Shown here piece after piece: positions 37,007-46,990 of a stretch of DNA of 64,000 bases. The notes below the pieces were generated by a model. It had not been told where the DNA came from. It worked only from the letters and a program-made list of their open reading frames with translations, and did no database searches. The first letter of the stretch is position 1. Each line of letters starts with the position of its first letter. This stretch comes from an uncultured Bacteroides sp. GTDB taxonomy: Bacteria > Bacteroidota > Bacteroidia > Bacteroidales > Bacteroidaceae. A program made the position numbers and the translations under genes. The stretch spans positions 62,001 to 126,000 of the forward strand of contig CASFPE010000018.1 in the NCBI GenBank assembly GCA_949296575.1, in the 5' to 3' direction.

Positions 37007-38227
37007 CTATCTGAGGTAACATAGGTAGTGTTTTGTGGCCTTTTGGGACAGAAGGGAGATGTTGAACATGTCGGACGCGTCGGCGATGTTCTTGATGCTG
37101 CCGTCTTTGTAGAGGATGTCGATGCTGTCGTCGGCGGGGTTGTACATGTTCTTCTCTATTTGCGGGGTGGCCACGAAGTAGCGGGCTTCTTCGGTGGTGA
37201 TGCCGAGGCGGCGGCTGATGTTTTCCTGCAGTTGGCGGATGCGCTGGGGGCTGGCAGGCTCGGCGGTGGCTTCTACCTTGAAGAGGCGGCGGTTGATGAT
37301 GCCGCTGCTGAGGGCGGACAGCACTTTGTCGGGATGCGTAGCCCATGTTTTCAGCGCGGCCCAGATGTCGCTGTCGTCCAGTTGGAGGTATTGGCGGAGG
37401 CATTCCGGCTCGGCCAGGAAGCGTTCGCGGGTGATGTCGTTGGCGAGGAAGTATCGCAGGGCGGGGGTGGCGAAGAGGGTTTGCCCCTGGCGCGTGAGTT
37501 CCTTGGCGCGGAGGAGGGTGTGGACGAGCATGCGCTCGCAGGCCACGGAGGTCTTGTGGAGGTACACTTGCCAGTACATGAGGCGGCGGGCGGTGAGGAA
37601 GTTCTCGATGGAGTAGATGCCTTTTGACTCGACGACGAGGCGGTCGTCGCGCACGTCGAGCATCTGTATGATGCGGGCGGAGCCGATGTTGCCTTCGACG
37701 ACGCCGGTGTAGAAGCTGTCGCGGCGCAGGTAGTCGAGGCGGTCCATGTCGAGCTGTCCGCTGACGAGCTGGTGGAGGAAGCGTTTGGGGTATTCGTCGC
37801 GGAAGATGCGGATGGCCAGCGTGAGCCGCCCGCCCATTTCCCGGTTCATCTGCTGCATGATGAGCAGGGAGATGTCTTCGTGGGCGATGCCGGGGACGAG
37901 GGTGTCTTCCAGCACGTGCGAGAAGGGGCCGTGCCCCACGTCGTGGAGGAGGATGGCGGCTTGTACGGCCTCGGCTTCGCTGTCGAAGATGAAGTTGCCC
38001 TTGGCGGCGAGGTGCTTGAGGGCTTCGGTGGTGAGGTGGAAGGCGCCCAAGGAGTGCTGGAAGCGGGTGTGCTGCGCGCCGGGATAGACCACGGACGAGA
38101 GGCCCATCTGGTGGATGCGGCTGAGGCGCTGCATGGCGGGGTGCTGCAGCAGGTCGTAGAGCAGTCCTTTCGGCACTTTGATGAACCCGAACACGGGGTC
38201 GTTGATGATTTTGCTTTCTTGCGGCAT
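37007..38227 (-). CDS. HD-domain phosphohydrolase
   Basis: A 406-residue metal-dependent phosphohydrolase with dGTPase/SAMHD1-like architecture. Metal ligands are H53 (HTRFQHSLG) and H95-D96 (LLHDVGHGPFSH). A dNTPase or nucleotide-clearing role is likely by family but unproven. The start is the ATG at 38227 (MPQESKIIND). The open frame extends to 38416, but that extension merely translates the 21-bp palindrome array C into seven-residue repeats and overlaps the preceding gene. It stands upstream of lpxD in the same direction. Confidence 0.88.
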   Translation of the reverse strand: MPQESKIINDPVFGFIKVPKGLLYDLLQHPAMQRLSRIHQMGLSSVVYPGAQHTRFQHSLGAFHLTTEALKHLAAKGNFIFDSEAEAVQAAILLHDVGHGPFSHVLEDTLVPGIAHEDISLLIMQQMNREMGGRLTLAIRIFRDEYPKRFLHQLVSGQLDMDRLDYLRRDSFYTGVVEGNIGSARIIQMLDVRDDRLVVESKGIYSIENFLTARRLMYWQVYLHKTSVACERMLVHTLLRAKELTRQGQTLFATPALRYFLANDITRERFLAEPECLRQYLQLDDSDIWAALKTWATHPDKVLSALSSGIINRRLFKVEATAEPASPQRIRQLQENISRRLGITTEEARYFVATPQIEKNMYNPADDSIDILYKDGSIKNIADASDMFNISLLSQKATKHYLCYLR

Positions 38228-38262
38228 GACGGGATGCTTTAGGGTTAGTGATAGATAGGACG

Positions 38263-38377
38263 GTTTGCTGTGGCAAACTCCCGGTTTACTGTGATAAACT
38301 TCCAGTTTACCGTGATAAACTCGCAGTTTATGCTGATAAACTCTCAGTTTATCGTGATAAACTAGCAGTTTACAAGG
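38263..38377. repeat. Tandem palindrome array C (5.5 x 21 bp)
   Basis: Five 16-bp units of the form GTTTAY....ATAAAC begin at 38263, 38284, 38305, 38326 and 38347, with a half unit at 38368: an exact 21-bp period. Terminal arms GTTTA/TAAAC are kept while the four central bases vary (CTGTG, CCGTG, TGCTG, TCGTG). In the first unit both arms have changed together to GTTTGC/GCAAAC, a compensatory pair. It fills the spacer between the DUF6078 stop and the HD gene start. Confidence 0.9.
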
Positions 38378-38409
38378 CAATACTTCTTCATGGGTTGGCA
38401 ACAGGCGGC

Positions 38410-38859
38410 TTACCAAAGCGTGTCTGTCACGTAAGCATCATACTTGGGTTCAACGCCCGGCACGTATTTTTGGAACACTCTTGCGATGGCTTGCTGTTCT
38501 TCGGGCGTGATGAGGCGTTCCCCTTTGCGGCTGAAAAAGTAGATGCTCCGGCTCGAAAAGCAGCCGATTACTTTGGAACGCAGCGTGTCCACCTTCCCTG
38601 CGGGAACGTCGTCGAACAGGCGGCTCATACCCCGTGCGAACTTCACGGGCGTGCTGTCGCGGTAGTAGGGGCATTCCTCTCCCGCCACTTTCCGGGCGAC
38701 GTTGGGGTTGATGATTTGTATCCCTACGGGGGATGCGGCCCCGCTCTCTTCCAACATGCGGGCGGCGATGGCCCGCAGGCAGGTGTCCTTTCGGGGGCAT
38801 GCCTCGTTGCCCGCGAGGCAGTGCAGGTAGTTGTGGGGGAGGTCTTGGTATTGCGGCAT
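38410..38859 (-). CDS. DUF6078 family protein
   Basis: 149-residue small protein with a Cys/His-rich N-terminus (NYLHCLAGNEACPRKDTCLR) that may bind zinc, and a second Cys at CPYYRDS. It has no signal or membrane segment. It matches the Bacteroidales-specific DUF6078 family, of unknown function. Lies 19 bp after pyrF, same strand, followed by array C. Confidence 0.75.
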   Translation of the reverse strand: MPQYQDLPHNYLHCLAGNEACPRKDTCLRAIAARMLEESGAASPVGIQIINPNVARKVAGEECPYYRDSTPVKFARGMSRLFDDVPAGKVDTLRSKVIGCFSSRSIYFFSRKGERLITPEEQQAIARVFQKYVPGVEPKYDAYVTDTLW

Positions 38860-38878
38860 GGCAGTGCGGGTTTAAGGG

Positions 38879-39706
38879 TTAAAAGATGGTTTTCAGTTGC
38901 GCAGCCATCTGCTGCTGCACTTCCTGCGCGGCGCGGCGGGCTGCTTCGGCAAAGTCGCGCCCGTGGCCGGCATAGATGATGGCGCGGCTGGAGTTGACGA
39001 TGAGTCCGCATTCCGCGTTCATGCCGTAGCGGCACACTTCTTCCAATGAGCCTCCTTGCGCTCCCACGCCGGGGACGAGCAGGAAGTGGCGGGGCGCGAT
39101 GCGGCGGATGTCCTCGAACATGCGCCCTTGCGTGGCGCCCACGACGTACATCATGCGGTCGTCGCCTGCCCACTGTTGGCTTTTGCGCAACACTTTCTCG
39201 AAGAGGCGTTCGCCTTGCCCGTCCTCCGTCAGTTGGAAGTCGTGCGAACCCTTGTTGGAGGTCAGTGCCAGGAGGACGACCCACGTGTTGCCATACGTGA
39301 GGAAGGGGGTCACGCTGTCCTCGCCCATGTAGGGAGCCACGGTGACGGCGTCCACCTTCAGGTCCTCGAAGAACGAGCGGGCGTACATGGCCGAGGTGTT
39401 GCCGATGTCGCCGCGTTTCGCGTCGGCGATGATAAACTGGTCGGGGTAGCGGTCGCGGATGTAGCGCACGGTCTTTTCCAACGCCTGCCATCCCTTCACG
39501 CCGAGGCATTCGTAGAACGCCAGGTTGGGTTTGTAGGCGATGCAGTAAGGGGCGGTCGCGTCGATGATGGCGCGGTTGAAGGCAAACACGGGGGCTTCCT
39601 CCTCCGCCATCAGGTGTTGGGGAATCTTCTGGATGTCCGTGTCCAAGCCCACGCAGAGGAACGTCTGCTTGCGCCGGATGTTTTCGATGAGTTGTTGCTT
39701 GTTCAT
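38879..39706 (-). CDS. pyrF: Orotidine 5'-phosphate decarboxylase
   Basis: Final step of UMP synthesis. 275 residues is the longer type 2 form ([22 protein letters not shown]), with the catalytic Lys-Asp block DAKRGD at 95-100. It is part of a conserved minus-strand run with prfA and purM: 31 bp separate the prfA stop from this start. Confidence 0.95.
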   Translation of the reverse strand: MNKQQLIENIRRKQTFLCVGLDTDIQKIPQHLMAEEEAPVFAFNRAIIDATAPYCIAYKPNLAFYECLGVKGWQALEKTVRYIRDRYPDQFIIADAKRGDIGNTSAMYARSFFEDLKVDAVTVAPYMGEDSVTPFLTYGNTWVVLLALTSNKGSHDFQLTEDGQGERLFEKVLRKSQQWAGDDRMMYVVGATQGRMFEDIRRIAPRHFLLVPGVGAQGGSLEEVCRYGMNAECGLIVNSSRAIIYAGHGRDFAEAARRAAQEVQQQMAAQLKTIF

Positions 39707-39737
39707 GATGCAGTGTGTTATATTAATATAATAGGTG

Positions 39738-40847
39738 CTACAGTTCGCTCTCCTTCAGCCGTTCCGCGTTTTCGGCCACGATGAGGTGGTCGATGCAGTC
39801 CTGTATGTCGCCGTCCATGAAGGCGGCCAGGTTGTAGATGGTGTAGTTGATGCGGTGGTCGGTGATGCGCCCTTGGGGGTAATTGTAGGTGCGTATTTTG
39901 GCCGAGCGGTCGCCGGTGCTGACCATTGTCTTACGCTTCGAGGCGATGTCATCGATGTACTTCTGATGCTCCTTGTCGTAGATGAAGGTGCGGAGGCGTG
40001 CCAAGGCGCGTTCCTTGTTCTTGGGCTGGTCTCGCGTTTCGGTGCATTCGATGAGGATTTCCTCCACCGCGCCGGTGTTGGGGTTCTTCCAGTTGTAACG
40101 AAGGCGCACGCCGCTCTCCACCTTGTTGACGTTCTGCCCGCCTGCGCCGCCTGAGCGGAAGGTGTCCCATTTGATTTCGCCCTCGTTTATCTCCACGTCG
40201 AAAGGTTCGGCTTCGGGCAACACCGCCACGGATGCCGCCGAAGTATGCACGCGGCCTTGTGTTTCCGTGGCGGGGACGCGCTGCACCCGGTGTACGCCCG
40301 ACTCGTATTTCAGCGTGCCATACACCTTCTCGCCCGTCACCGAGCAGATGATTTCCTTGAAGCCGCCCGCCGCGCCCTCGTTGGCGCTGCTCACCTCCAA
40401 CTTCCAGCCTTTCGACTCGCAGTATTTCGAGTACATGCGGAACAGGTCGCCGGCAAAGATGGCCGCCTCGTCGCCTCCCGTGCCGCCCCGTATTTCGAGG
40501 ATGGCGTTGCGGTCGTCCTGCGGGTCGGCGGGAATGAGCAGCAGCTTGATTTCTTCCTCTAATTCCGGGATGCGAGCCTCGCAGGCAGCGGCTTCCTCGC
40601 GGGCCATCTCTTTCATCTCCGGGTCGCTCTCGTTCATCATGGCTTTGGCTTCCTCCAATCCGTTCAGGCATTGCAGGTATTCCTTGCGTGCCTTCATCAG
40701 GTCGCCCAATTCCTTGTATTCCTTGGTGAGCTTCACGTAGCGTTTCTGGTCGGCGATGACGGCGGGGTCGGTAATCAGCGTGGACACTTCCTCAAAGCGT
40801 GCCAGCAGGCCGTCGAGCTTTTCTAATAAAGTATTGTTTCCTGCCAT
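39738..40847 (-). CDS. prfA: Peptide chain release factor 1
   Basis: Recognises UAA and UAG and triggers peptide release. Tripeptide codon-recognition region PAT (192-194) and the GGQ catalytic motif (236-238, in [15 protein letters not shown]). 369 residues is normal for RF1. It starts 3 bp after the purM stop. The PAT rather than SPF tripeptide supports RF1 over RF2. Confidence 0.96.
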   Translation of the reverse strand: MAGNNTLLEKLDGLLARFEEVSTLITDPAVIADQKRYVKLTKEYKELGDLMKARKEYLQCLNGLEEAKAMMNESDPEMKEMAREEAAACEARIPELEEEIKLLLIPADPQDDRNAILEIRGGTGGDEAAIFAGDLFRMYSKYCESKGWKLEVSSANEGAAGGFKEIICSVTGEKVYGTLKYESGVHRVQRVPATETQGRVHTSAASVAVLPEAEPFDVEINEGEIKWDTFRSGGAGGQNVNKVESGVRLRYNWKNPNTGAVEEILIECTETRDQPKNKERALARLRTFIYDKEHQKYIDDIASKRKTMVSTGDRSAKIRTYNYPQGRITDHRINYTIYNLAAFMDGDIQDCIDHLIVAENAERLKESEL

Positions 40848-40850
40848 GGC

Positions 40851-42023
40851 TTATTCATATTTGAATTCCCCGAACTCGCTGCGGATGATTAGCTCCCGCT
40901 TCTCGCCCTCCTCGATGCGGCCGATGACTTGCGCATCGATGTTGAACGACTGGGAGATGGCGATGGCTTCTTCGGCATGTTCTGGCGAAAGATAGACTTC
41001 CAATCGGTGTCCCATGTTGAACACCTTGTACATCTCGTCCCAGTCCGTGCCGCTCTGATCCTTGATGGTGCGGAAAAGGGGCGGCACGGGGAAAAGGTTG
41101 TCCTTGACAATGCGGCAGTTGTTGCCCACGAAGTGCAGCACCTTGGTTTGTGCGCCGCCCGAACAATGCACCATGCCGTGGATTTGCGGGCGGAGCGCGT
41201 CGAGCAGCTTTTTTACCACCGGGGCATATGTGCGGGTAGGGGAAAGCACCAATTTGCCGGCATCGAGCGGCGAGCCTTCCACGGCATCGGTCAGGCGGAG
41301 CTTGCCGCTGTACACCAATTCTTCGGGTACGGCGTGGTCGTAGCTTTCCGGGTACTTCTCTGCCAAATACTTGGCAAACACGTCGTGGCGTGCGCTGGTC
41401 AGCCCGTTGCTGCCCATGCCGCCGTTGTATTCCTTTTCGTAGGTGGCTTGGCCGTAGGAAGCAAGCCCTACAATCACGTCGCCCGGACGGATGTTGGCAT
41501 TGTCAATCACGTCGGCGCGTTTCATGCGGCAGGTCACGGTGCTGTCCACGATGATAGTGCGCACCAAGTCGCCCACGTCGGCTGTCTCGCCGCCGGTGGC
41601 ATACACGCCGACGCCCATGCCGCGAAGTTCTGCCAGCAGTTCGTCTGTCCCGTTGATGATGGCCGAGATGACTTCGCCCGGCACGAGCAGCTTGTTGCGC
41701 CCGATGGTGCTGGACACCAAGATGTTGTCTGTGGCTCCTACGCAGAGGAGGTCGTCAATGTTCATGATGAGCGCGTCCTGCGCAATGCCTTTCCATACCG
41801 AGAGGTCGCCGGTCTCTTTCCAATATAGGTAGGCCAAGGAGGATTTTGTCCCTGCACCGTCTGCGTGCATGATGTTGCAATATTCCGGGTCTCCTCCCAA
41901 GATGTCCGGGATGATCTTGCAGAATGCTTTCGGGAAAATGCCTTTGTCAATGTTCTTGATGGCGTTATGCACATCTTCCTTGGATGCCGACACGCCGCGC
42001 TGCATGTATCGTTGGTTATTCAT
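40851..42023 (-). CDS. purM: Phosphoribosylformylglycinamidine cyclo-ligase
   Basis: AIR synthetase, fifth step of purine synthesis. 390 residues with the PurM/selenophosphate-synthetase fold: HADGAGTKSSLAYL near the N-terminus, GGETADVGDLVRT and the C-terminal ATP-binding half. First gene of the purM-prfA-pyrF run, with a TACTTTTG box 40 bp upstream. Confidence 0.95.
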   Translation of the reverse strand: MNNQRYMQRGVSASKEDVHNAIKNIDKGIFPKAFCKIIPDILGGDPEYCNIMHADGAGTKSSLAYLYWKETGDLSVWKGIAQDALIMNIDDLLCVGATDNILVSSTIGRNKLLVPGEVISAIINGTDELLAELRGMGVGVYATGGETADVGDLVRTIIVDSTVTCRMKRADVIDNANIRPGDVIVGLASYGQATYEKEYNGGMGSNGLTSARHDVFAKYLAEKYPESYDHAVPEELVYSGKLRLTDAVEGSPLDAGKLVLSPTRTYAPVVKKLLDALRPQIHGMVHCSGGAQTKVLHFVGNNCRIVKDNLFPVPPLFRTIKDQSGTDWDEMYKVFNMGHRLEVYLSPEHAEEAIAISQSFNIDAQVIGRIEEGEKRELIIRSEFGEFKYE

Positions 42024-42062
42024 ATTTTATAATAATAGGATAATATTCTTGTATTCAGTTTG

Positions 42063-42070
42063 CAAAAGTA
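42063..42070 (-). promoter_or_regulatory. -7 box of the purM operon
   Basis: TACTTTTG (minus strand 42070-42063) matches TANNTTTG, leaving a leader of about 35 nt. Confidence 0.6.
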
Positions 42071-42082
42071 CTTCATTTGTCT

Positions 42083-43033
42083 TTATGGGATGTATTTGTC
42101 CACAAAGTTTTTTACCCTTTCCGTATATTCGTCCGGGTTGTCTTTGTACGACATGGCATGCACTGATGTGGGAGCTAACCAAAGCTCCTTGGGTTCCGGT
42201 TTGGCCTTGTACAGTTCATGCACCATCCACGTGGGGACGAAAGTGTCCGTTTCCCCATGGATGAACAGCATGGGCTTATGGCATTTCGATACTTGCTTGA
42301 TGGCGGAGGCTTCCCGGAAGTCCCATCCATAGCGCATCTTGCATAAAGTGCTTGTGGCATGCATCAAGGGGAATGCCGGAAGGCCGAACGTTTCTTTCAA
42401 CTGGTAGGCAAATTCGTCCCATACGCTGGTGTATCCGCAATCCTCTATGTAGCATTTGACGGAAGCGGGTTGAGGTTCTCCGGAGACCATCATGGTTGTT
42501 GCGGCTCCCATCGAGATGCCGTGAACCACAATCCGTGCGGTATCTCCATAAACGGCATTGGCTATGTCGAGCCATCTTAGGACATCGAGCCTGTCCCGCC
42601 AGCCCATTTGGATGTATTCGCCTTGGCTGAGGCCAGTATTCCTCAAGTCGGGCACCAGGATGTTGTAGTTTAGCTCTTTGTTGTACAGGTATCCTATCAT
42701 GAACATCCGTATGGCGTTGTCTGTGTAACCGTGTATGATAACGGCTGTCTTGCCAGTGGGTCGGGCTGCCTTTGCGTAAAAGGCATGCAGCATTGTGCCG
42801 TCCTCTGCCTGGATGAATGTGTCTTTCAGGGCGTGAACCTGTTTCAGGCTGTCTGCCCAAGGCTTGAGGTGCGGGTACTGGCTGTACATATATTGGCATG
42901 AACCTTCGATATCCTTGCCACGGTTTTGCGGTTTGAGCGCGAAGTCAAGCATGTAGAAACTGCCCGCAATGATGCTCCCTGCGATGACGGCAAGGAAAAT
43001 GACCGTGTATTTGAATAATGCTTTATGTCTCAT
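42083..43033 (-). CDS. Membrane-anchored alpha/beta hydrolase
   Basis: 316 residues with an N-terminal transmembrane helix (YTVIFLAVIAGSIIAGSFYML) and an alpha/beta hydrolase domain facing the periplasm. The nucleophile elbow is HGISMGAAT; HGYTDNAIRM forms the oxyanion loop; the catalytic His is probably in SVHAMSY near the C-terminus, with FIHGETDTFVP supplying the Asp. Substrate unknown. The ATG at 43033 overlaps the aroE stop (ATGA), so the two are translationally coupled. Confidence 0.83.
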   Translation of the reverse strand: MRHKALFKYTVIFLAVIAGSIIAGSFYMLDFALKPQNRGKDIEGSCQYMYSQYPHLKPWADSLKQVHALKDTFIQAEDGTMLHAFYAKAARPTGKTAVIIHGYTDNAIRMFMIGYLYNKELNYNILVPDLRNTGLSQGEYIQMGWRDRLDVLRWLDIANAVYGDTARIVVHGISMGAATTMMVSGEPQPASVKCYIEDCGYTSVWDEFAYQLKETFGLPAFPLMHATSTLCKMRYGWDFREASAIKQVSKCHKPMLFIHGETDTFVPTWMVHELYKAKPEPKELWLAPTSVHAMSYKDNPDEYTERVKNFVDKYIP

Positions 43034-43770
43034 TTGTTCCAAATTTCCCAGCTGGCAATGGCTTGCAGCAATAACATTTCAAGTCCGTTTTTTACGATGG
43101 CTTTGTGCGCGGCTCCTTTTTTCAGGAAGATGGTGCGTTCTGGGTTGTATATCAAGTCGTAAAGCAGATGGTCAGAGGTAAGGCAATCGTATGGCATGTC
43201 AGGGCAATCGTCTGCATTGGGGTACATTCCCACCGGTGTGCAATTGACGATGACTTTGTATCGTTCCATGATTTCAGGGGTCAAATCTCCATAAGTCAGC
43301 ATGCCGGCTTTGGCTTGACGGGTCACGTACATGGGAGCGATGCCTAACAGTTCTAATCCGTGGCCGATGGCTTTTGCGGCTCCTCCAGTTCCCAGCACTA
43401 AAGCTTTGTTGTGGTGTGGTTCTAATAGGGGTTCAATGGAGCGGGTAAATCCGATGATGTCGGAATTGTATCCGATGAGCTTGGCTTTCCCTTTTTGACG
43501 GTTGATTTTTATCACGTTGACAGCGCCGATGGTTTTTGCGGTTTTGTCTATATCATCTAGGAATGGGATGGCTTTCTCTTTGTATGGGATAGTGACGTTC
43601 AGTCCCCGTAAGTTCGGGTTTTCTTCAATAATGGCTGGAAGATCCTTGATGTCTGGAATTTCGAAATTCTCATAAGTGGCATTAATGTTCTCAGACTGGA
43701 ACTTTTTGTTGAAGAAGTCCTTGGAAAAGGAATGTTTGAGCGGAAAGCCGATTAAACCGTATTTGTCCAT
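43030..43770 (-). CDS. aroE: Shikimate dehydrogenase
   Basis: NADPH-dependent reduction of 3-dehydroshikimate. Shikimate-binding SFSK (14-17), catalytic Lys K64 (VTIPYKEK), D104 and the cofactor loop GTGGAAK (127-133) are present. 246 residues is slightly short but complete. It lies 22 bp after menG and overlaps the hydrolase gene by 4 bp. It is not linked to the attenuated pheA operon. Confidence 0.94.
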   Translation of the reverse strand: MDKYGLIGFPLKHSFSKDFFNKKFQSENINATYENFEIPDIKDLPAIIEENPNLRGLNVTIPYKEKAIPFLDDIDKTAKTIGAVNVIKINRQKGKAKLIGYNSDIIGFTRSIEPLLEPHHNKALVLGTGGAAKAIGHGLELLGIAPMYVTRQAKAGMLTYGDLTPEIMERYKVIVNCTPVGMYPNADDCPDMPYDCLTSDHLLYDLIYNPERTIFLKKGAAHKAIVKNGLEMLLLQAIASWEIWNK

Positions 43771-43792
43771 GATTGAAGTGAGTTTTGCTTGG

Positions 43793-44530
43793 TTATTTCT
43801 TTGCCATATAGAAAGTGCAGATGCCGAAAGTGAGCCGTTTGAATTGTACGGTCCTGAATCCTGCTTTTTGGATGATGCCTTGCATGCGTTCTCCTTGGGG
43901 AAACGCTTTTATGGAGTCGGGCAGGTAGTGGTAGGCGTGGCTGTCTTTGGAGAATATCCGTCCGATTCCCGGAATGATGAAGCGGGAATAAAGGGCGTAG
44001 AGTTGCTTCATGGGGAAGCGTTCCGGGGTGGAGAGTTCCAGTATGGCCAGCACTCCGTGGGGAGCCAGCACGCGGTGGATTTCGGACAGTGCTTTGTCCA
44101 AGTCCTCGAAGTTGCGGATACCGAACGCTACGGTGGCTGCATCGAAGCTCCCGTCCGGGAACGACAGGGCTGAGCAGTCTTCTTTTGCGAATGTGATTTT
44201 CTCGTCAAGCCCGGCTTTGCGTGCTTTTTCTTTGCCGATTTGCATCATGCCTGCTGATATGTCGGTGCCTACGAGCATGTTGGGATGCAGCATTTTGCAG
44301 GCAAGGATGGCGAAGTCGCCCGTGCCGGTGGCAATGTCCATGATGCGCCGGGGGTGGAATTGCTCCAGCCAGCGTATGGCTTTGCGCCTCCAGATTCTGT
44401 CGATGCCTAAGGAAAGGGCATGGTTCAGCCCGTCGTATGCGGGGGCTATGTAGTCGAACATTCTTTCCACTTGCACGCTTTTCCTTTCTTCAGCGTTGTA
44501 AGGCTTGATGTTTTCTTGCGGGTAGTTCAT
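43793..44530 (-). CDS. menG: Demethylmenaquinone methyltransferase
   Basis: SAM-dependent C-methylation in the last step of menaquinone synthesis (MenG/UbiE family). Motifs: [22 protein letters not shown], the SAM loop [12 protein letters not shown], and [20 protein letters not shown]. 245 residues is typical. It is preceded by a stable hairpin that separates it from purC. Confidence 0.94.
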   Translation of the reverse strand: MNYPQENIKPYNAEERKSVQVERMFDYIAPAYDGLNHALSLGIDRIWRRKAIRWLEQFHPRRIMDIATGTGDFAILACKMLHPNMLVGTDISAGMMQIGKEKARKAGLDEKITFAKEDCSALSFPDGSFDAATVAFGIRNFEDLDKALSEIHRVLAPHGVLAILELSTPERFPMKQLYALYSRFIIPGIGRIFSKDSHAYHYLPDSIKAFPQGERMQGIIQKAGFRTVQFKRLTFGICTFYMAKK

Positions 44531-44545
44531 CCTTTGTATAAATGG

Positions 44546-44585
44546 AATGGGATGAAAGGCACCACTCCCGGCCTCTCATCCCATT
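44546..44585 (-). terminator. Hairpin between purC and menG
   Basis: AATGGGATGA (44546-44555) and TCATCCCATT (44576-44585) form a perfect 10-bp stem 7 bp past the purC stop. No long T run follows, so it may be a weak terminator or an RNA-end-protecting hairpin within a longer transcript. Confidence 0.55.
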
Positions 44586-44591
44586 GTTGTC

Positions 44592-45539
44592 CTATTTGCA
44601 GAGGTATTCTTTCACATTGCTTTCAATGCGTGCGGCCAAGTCATCGGTGGATGCCTTTTCAAATTTCTCCCCGGTGATGTGTTCGTACAGCTCCATGTAG
44701 CGTTCGCTGATGGAACGGACGATTTCGTCGGTCATTTCTGGTACTTGCTGCCCTTCTTTGCCTTGAAATCCGTTGTCCATCAGCCATTCGCGCACGAACT
44801 CCTTGGACAGTTGCTTCTGCGCTTCCCCTTTCTCGAAGCGTTCTTGGTAGCCTTCGGAGTAGAAGTAGCGGCTGGAGTCGGGGGTGTGTATTTCGTCCAT
44901 TAGGTAGATTTGCCCATTGTGCTTCCCGAACTCGTATTTGGTGTCCACCAGTATTAGCCCGCGTTTGGCGGCAATTTCTGTCCCGCGTTGGAACAGGGCC
45001 AAGGTGTATTGCTCCAGCAGGGCGTATTCTTCTGGGGTAGCCAGCCCTTTGGCAAGGATTTCTTCTTTTGAAATGTCTTCATCGTGCAGTCCCATTTCGG
45101 CTTTGGTGGTGGGGGTGATGATGGGTTGGGGGAACTTTTGGTTCTCGCGCATGCCTTCGGGGAGTTTCACTCCGCATATTTCCCTTACGCCGCTTTTGTA
45201 GGCTCGCCATGCGCTTCCGCAGAGGTAGCCCCTGACAATCATTTCCACGGGGAATCCTTGGCACAGCACGCCTACGGTGACCATTGGGTCGGGGGTGGCC
45301 AATTTCCAGTTCGGGCAGATGTCGGTGGTGGCATCGAGGAACTTGGCGGCTATCTGGTTCAGCATTTGTCCTTTGTAGGGGATGCCTTTGGGCAGGACGA
45401 CATCGAAGGCCGAGATGCGGTCGGTGGCCACCATGACGAGTTTCTGGTTGCCGATGTTGTACACATCGCGCACTTTCCCGTGGTACACGCTCTGTTGTCC
45501 CGGAAAGTTGTAGTCTGTTCTTGTTAATGCTTTTTCCAT
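44592..45539 (-). CDS. purC: SAICAR synthase
   Basis: Phosphoribosylaminoimidazole-succinocarboxamide synthase, seventh purine step. 315 residues, the longer form with an early [12 protein letters not shown] nucleotide-binding strand and [12 protein letters not shown]. It starts 4 bp after phoH. Neighbouring purM suggests a general nucleotide-synthesis cluster. Confidence 0.95.
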   Translation of the reverse strand: MEKALTRTDYNFPGQQSVYHGKVRDVYNIGNQKLVMVATDRISAFDVVLPKGIPYKGQMLNQIAAKFLDATTDICPNWKLATPDPMVTVGVLCQGFPVEMIVRGYLCGSAWRAYKSGVREICGVKLPEGMRENQKFPQPIITPTTKAEMGLHDEDISKEEILAKGLATPEEYALLEQYTLALFQRGTEIAAKRGLILVDTKYEFGKHNGQIYLMDEIHTPDSSRYFYSEGYQERFEKGEAQKQLSKEFVREWLMDNGFQGKEGQQVPEMTDEIVRSISERYMELYEHITGEKFEKASTDDLAARIESNVKEYLCK

Positions 45540-45543
45540 TCTG

Positions 45544-46533
45544 TTATTCAGTTAAAGTTTGTTGCTTTTGTTTCTTGTCCAACCGTTCGGCTTTCTTCGC
45601 CGCCTCATATTGCTCGTATGCTTCGACGATGCGGGTCACCAGCTTGTGGCGCACGATGTCTTTTTGCCCTAATTCCACGAGGCTGATGCCTTTCACTCCT
45701 TTCAATATCTTGAGGGCTTGCGCGAGGCCTGAGGTTTGCGAGGCGGGGAGGTCGATTTGGGTCATGTCGCCCGTGATGATCATTTTCGTGTTCATGCCCA
45801 TCCGGGTGAGGAACATTTTGATTTGTTGGGGGGTGGTGTTTTGCGCTTCGTCGAGGATGGCCACGGCATCGTTCAGCGTGCGTCCTCTCATGAAGGCCAA
45901 GGGTGCGATTTGGATGATGTTCATCTCCATGTATTCTTTCAGCTTGTTGGCGGGGATCATGTCTTGCAGGGCATCGTAGAGGGGCTGCAAGTAGGGGTCT
46001 ATCTTGTCTTTCATGTCTCCGGGCAGGAAGCCGAGTTTCTCTCCGGCTTCTACTGCCGGGCGGCTGAGGATGATTTTCTTTATTTCTTTGTTTTTTAAGG
46101 CCCGCACGGCCAACGCGATGGCGGTGTAGGTTTTCCCGGTGCCTGCGGGTCCTACGGCGAATACCATGTCGTCCTGTTGGAAAGCTTCCACTAATTTCTG
46201 TTGGTTGATGCTCCTTGGGAGGATAGGCCTGCCGCTGACGCTGTACACGATGACATCGCTGTTGCTTTCGGTTTGCGGCGTGCTTCCTTTGATGATGCTG
46301 ATGATGGCTTCTTCGCCGATGGAGTTGTATCGCACGCAGTGCTGTTCGATTTTGAGGATGCTTTCTTCGAAGGCGCACATTTCTTCTTCATCGCCCATCA
46401 CCTTGATGACGTTGCCTCTTGCCACGATTCTCAATTTGGGGTACAGGGCTTTTATGAGCAGGATGTTGGCGTTGTTGACCCCATAAAAGATGACAGGGTC
46501 CACATCTTCCAATACGATATGTTTTTCTATCAT
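45544..46533 (-). CDS. PhoH family ATPase
   Basis: 329 residues with an N-terminal KH-like region and the PhoH P-loop domain: Walker A GPAGTGKT (128-135), [18 protein letters not shown] and the Walker B block [20 protein letters not shown]. PhoH-like proteins (YbeZ) act with YbeY in RNA processing, so a role in rRNA maturation is likely. ATG 46533 begins [10 protein letters not shown]; a longer frame to 46596 would overlap the promoter. Confidence 0.92.
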   Translation of the reverse strand: MIEKHIVLEDVDPVIFYGVNNANILLIKALYPKLRIVARGNVIKVMGDEEEMCAFEESILKIEQHCVRYNSIGEEAIISIIKGSTPQTESNSDVIVYSVSGRPILPRSINQQKLVEAFQQDDMVFAVGPAGTGKTYTAIALAVRALKNKEIKKIILSRPAVEAGEKLGFLPGDMKDKIDPYLQPLYDALQDMIPANKLKEYMEMNIIQIAPLAFMRGRTLNDAVAILDEAQNTTPQQIKMFLTRMGMNTKMIITGDMTQIDLPASQTSGLAQALKILKGVKGISLVELGQKDIVRHKLVTRIVEAYEQYEAAKKAERLDKKQKQQTLTE

Positions 46534-46593
46534 GGATGAACTTTTAGCCTTTGCCTTGTATGGTTGTTTCCAGAAATGTTCTTGATTTTGCCG

Positions 46594-46601
46594 CAAATTT
46601 A
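46594..46601 (-). promoter_or_regulatory. -7 box of the phoH operon
   Basis: TAAATTTG (minus strand 46601-46594) matches TANNTTTG with a leader of about 55 nt. Confidence 0.5.
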
Positions 46602-46727
46602 ATCATTCGTTTTGGATTGGCGGCTTTTCCTTGGCATTTTTTGCCGGAAAGGATTCCGGCTTGGTGTGGCGCTTTTCTCGGTTTGGCGTGGTGGGAACTT
46701 CGGTTTTCCCCGCTTGAAACTTTTGTT

Positions 46728-46811
46728 GCCGTCGTCATTTGTATAAATGCCGTCGTCAACCGGGCAAACGTCGTCGCCATTTGTACGGTTGTCGTCGCCG
46801 GCAGAAGAAGT
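46728..46811. repeat. Tandem repeat array F1 (4 x 21 bp)
   Basis: The motif GYCGTCGYC starts at 46728, 46749, 46770 and 46791, an exact 21-bp period. The first unit contains the palindrome CATTTGTATAAATG (46736-46749); later units are less symmetrical. Followed within 14 bp by array F2. Confidence 0.75.
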
Positions 46812-46824
46812 TGCCTGTGTGGCC

Positions 46825-46890
46825 GGAAGTTTTCATGCGGGTGGATGGAGGTTTCCATACGGGCAAGCCGAAGTTTTCATGCAGGCAAGT
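46825..46890. repeat. Tandem repeat array F2 (3 x 22 bp)
   Basis: Units of the form GRAGTTTTCATGCGGGNNNAN begin at 46825, 46847 and 46869, an exact 22-bp period and a different sequence from F1. Internal matches are imperfect (for example AAGTTTTCATGC, AGGTTTCCATAC, AAGTTTTCATGC). Confidence 0.72.
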
Positions 46891-46982
46891 ATGGCAAACT
46901 GCCGGAGGATGTTGGCGGGCATGCAGTGATAATTTGTTTTAAACTTGTCGCCGGGCATGGGCGGGCAATGGCATTTTTAGGC

Positions 46983-46990
46983 TATCTTTG
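46983..46990 (+). promoter_or_regulatory. -7 box of the M15-like gene
   Basis: TATCTTTG matches TANNTTTG, about 30 bp before the start codon. Confidence 0.5.

Noticed and set aside
38263..38377. CRISPR array
   Set aside because: Units are 16 bp with 5-bp spacers, far shorter than CRISPR repeats and spacers, and no cas genes are present. The same applies to the other arrays.
38228..38416. N-terminal extension of the HD hydrolase with seven-residue repeats
   Set aside because: It is only the translation of the 21-bp palindrome array; it overlaps the DUF6078 gene end and no homologous HD protein is expected to have it.
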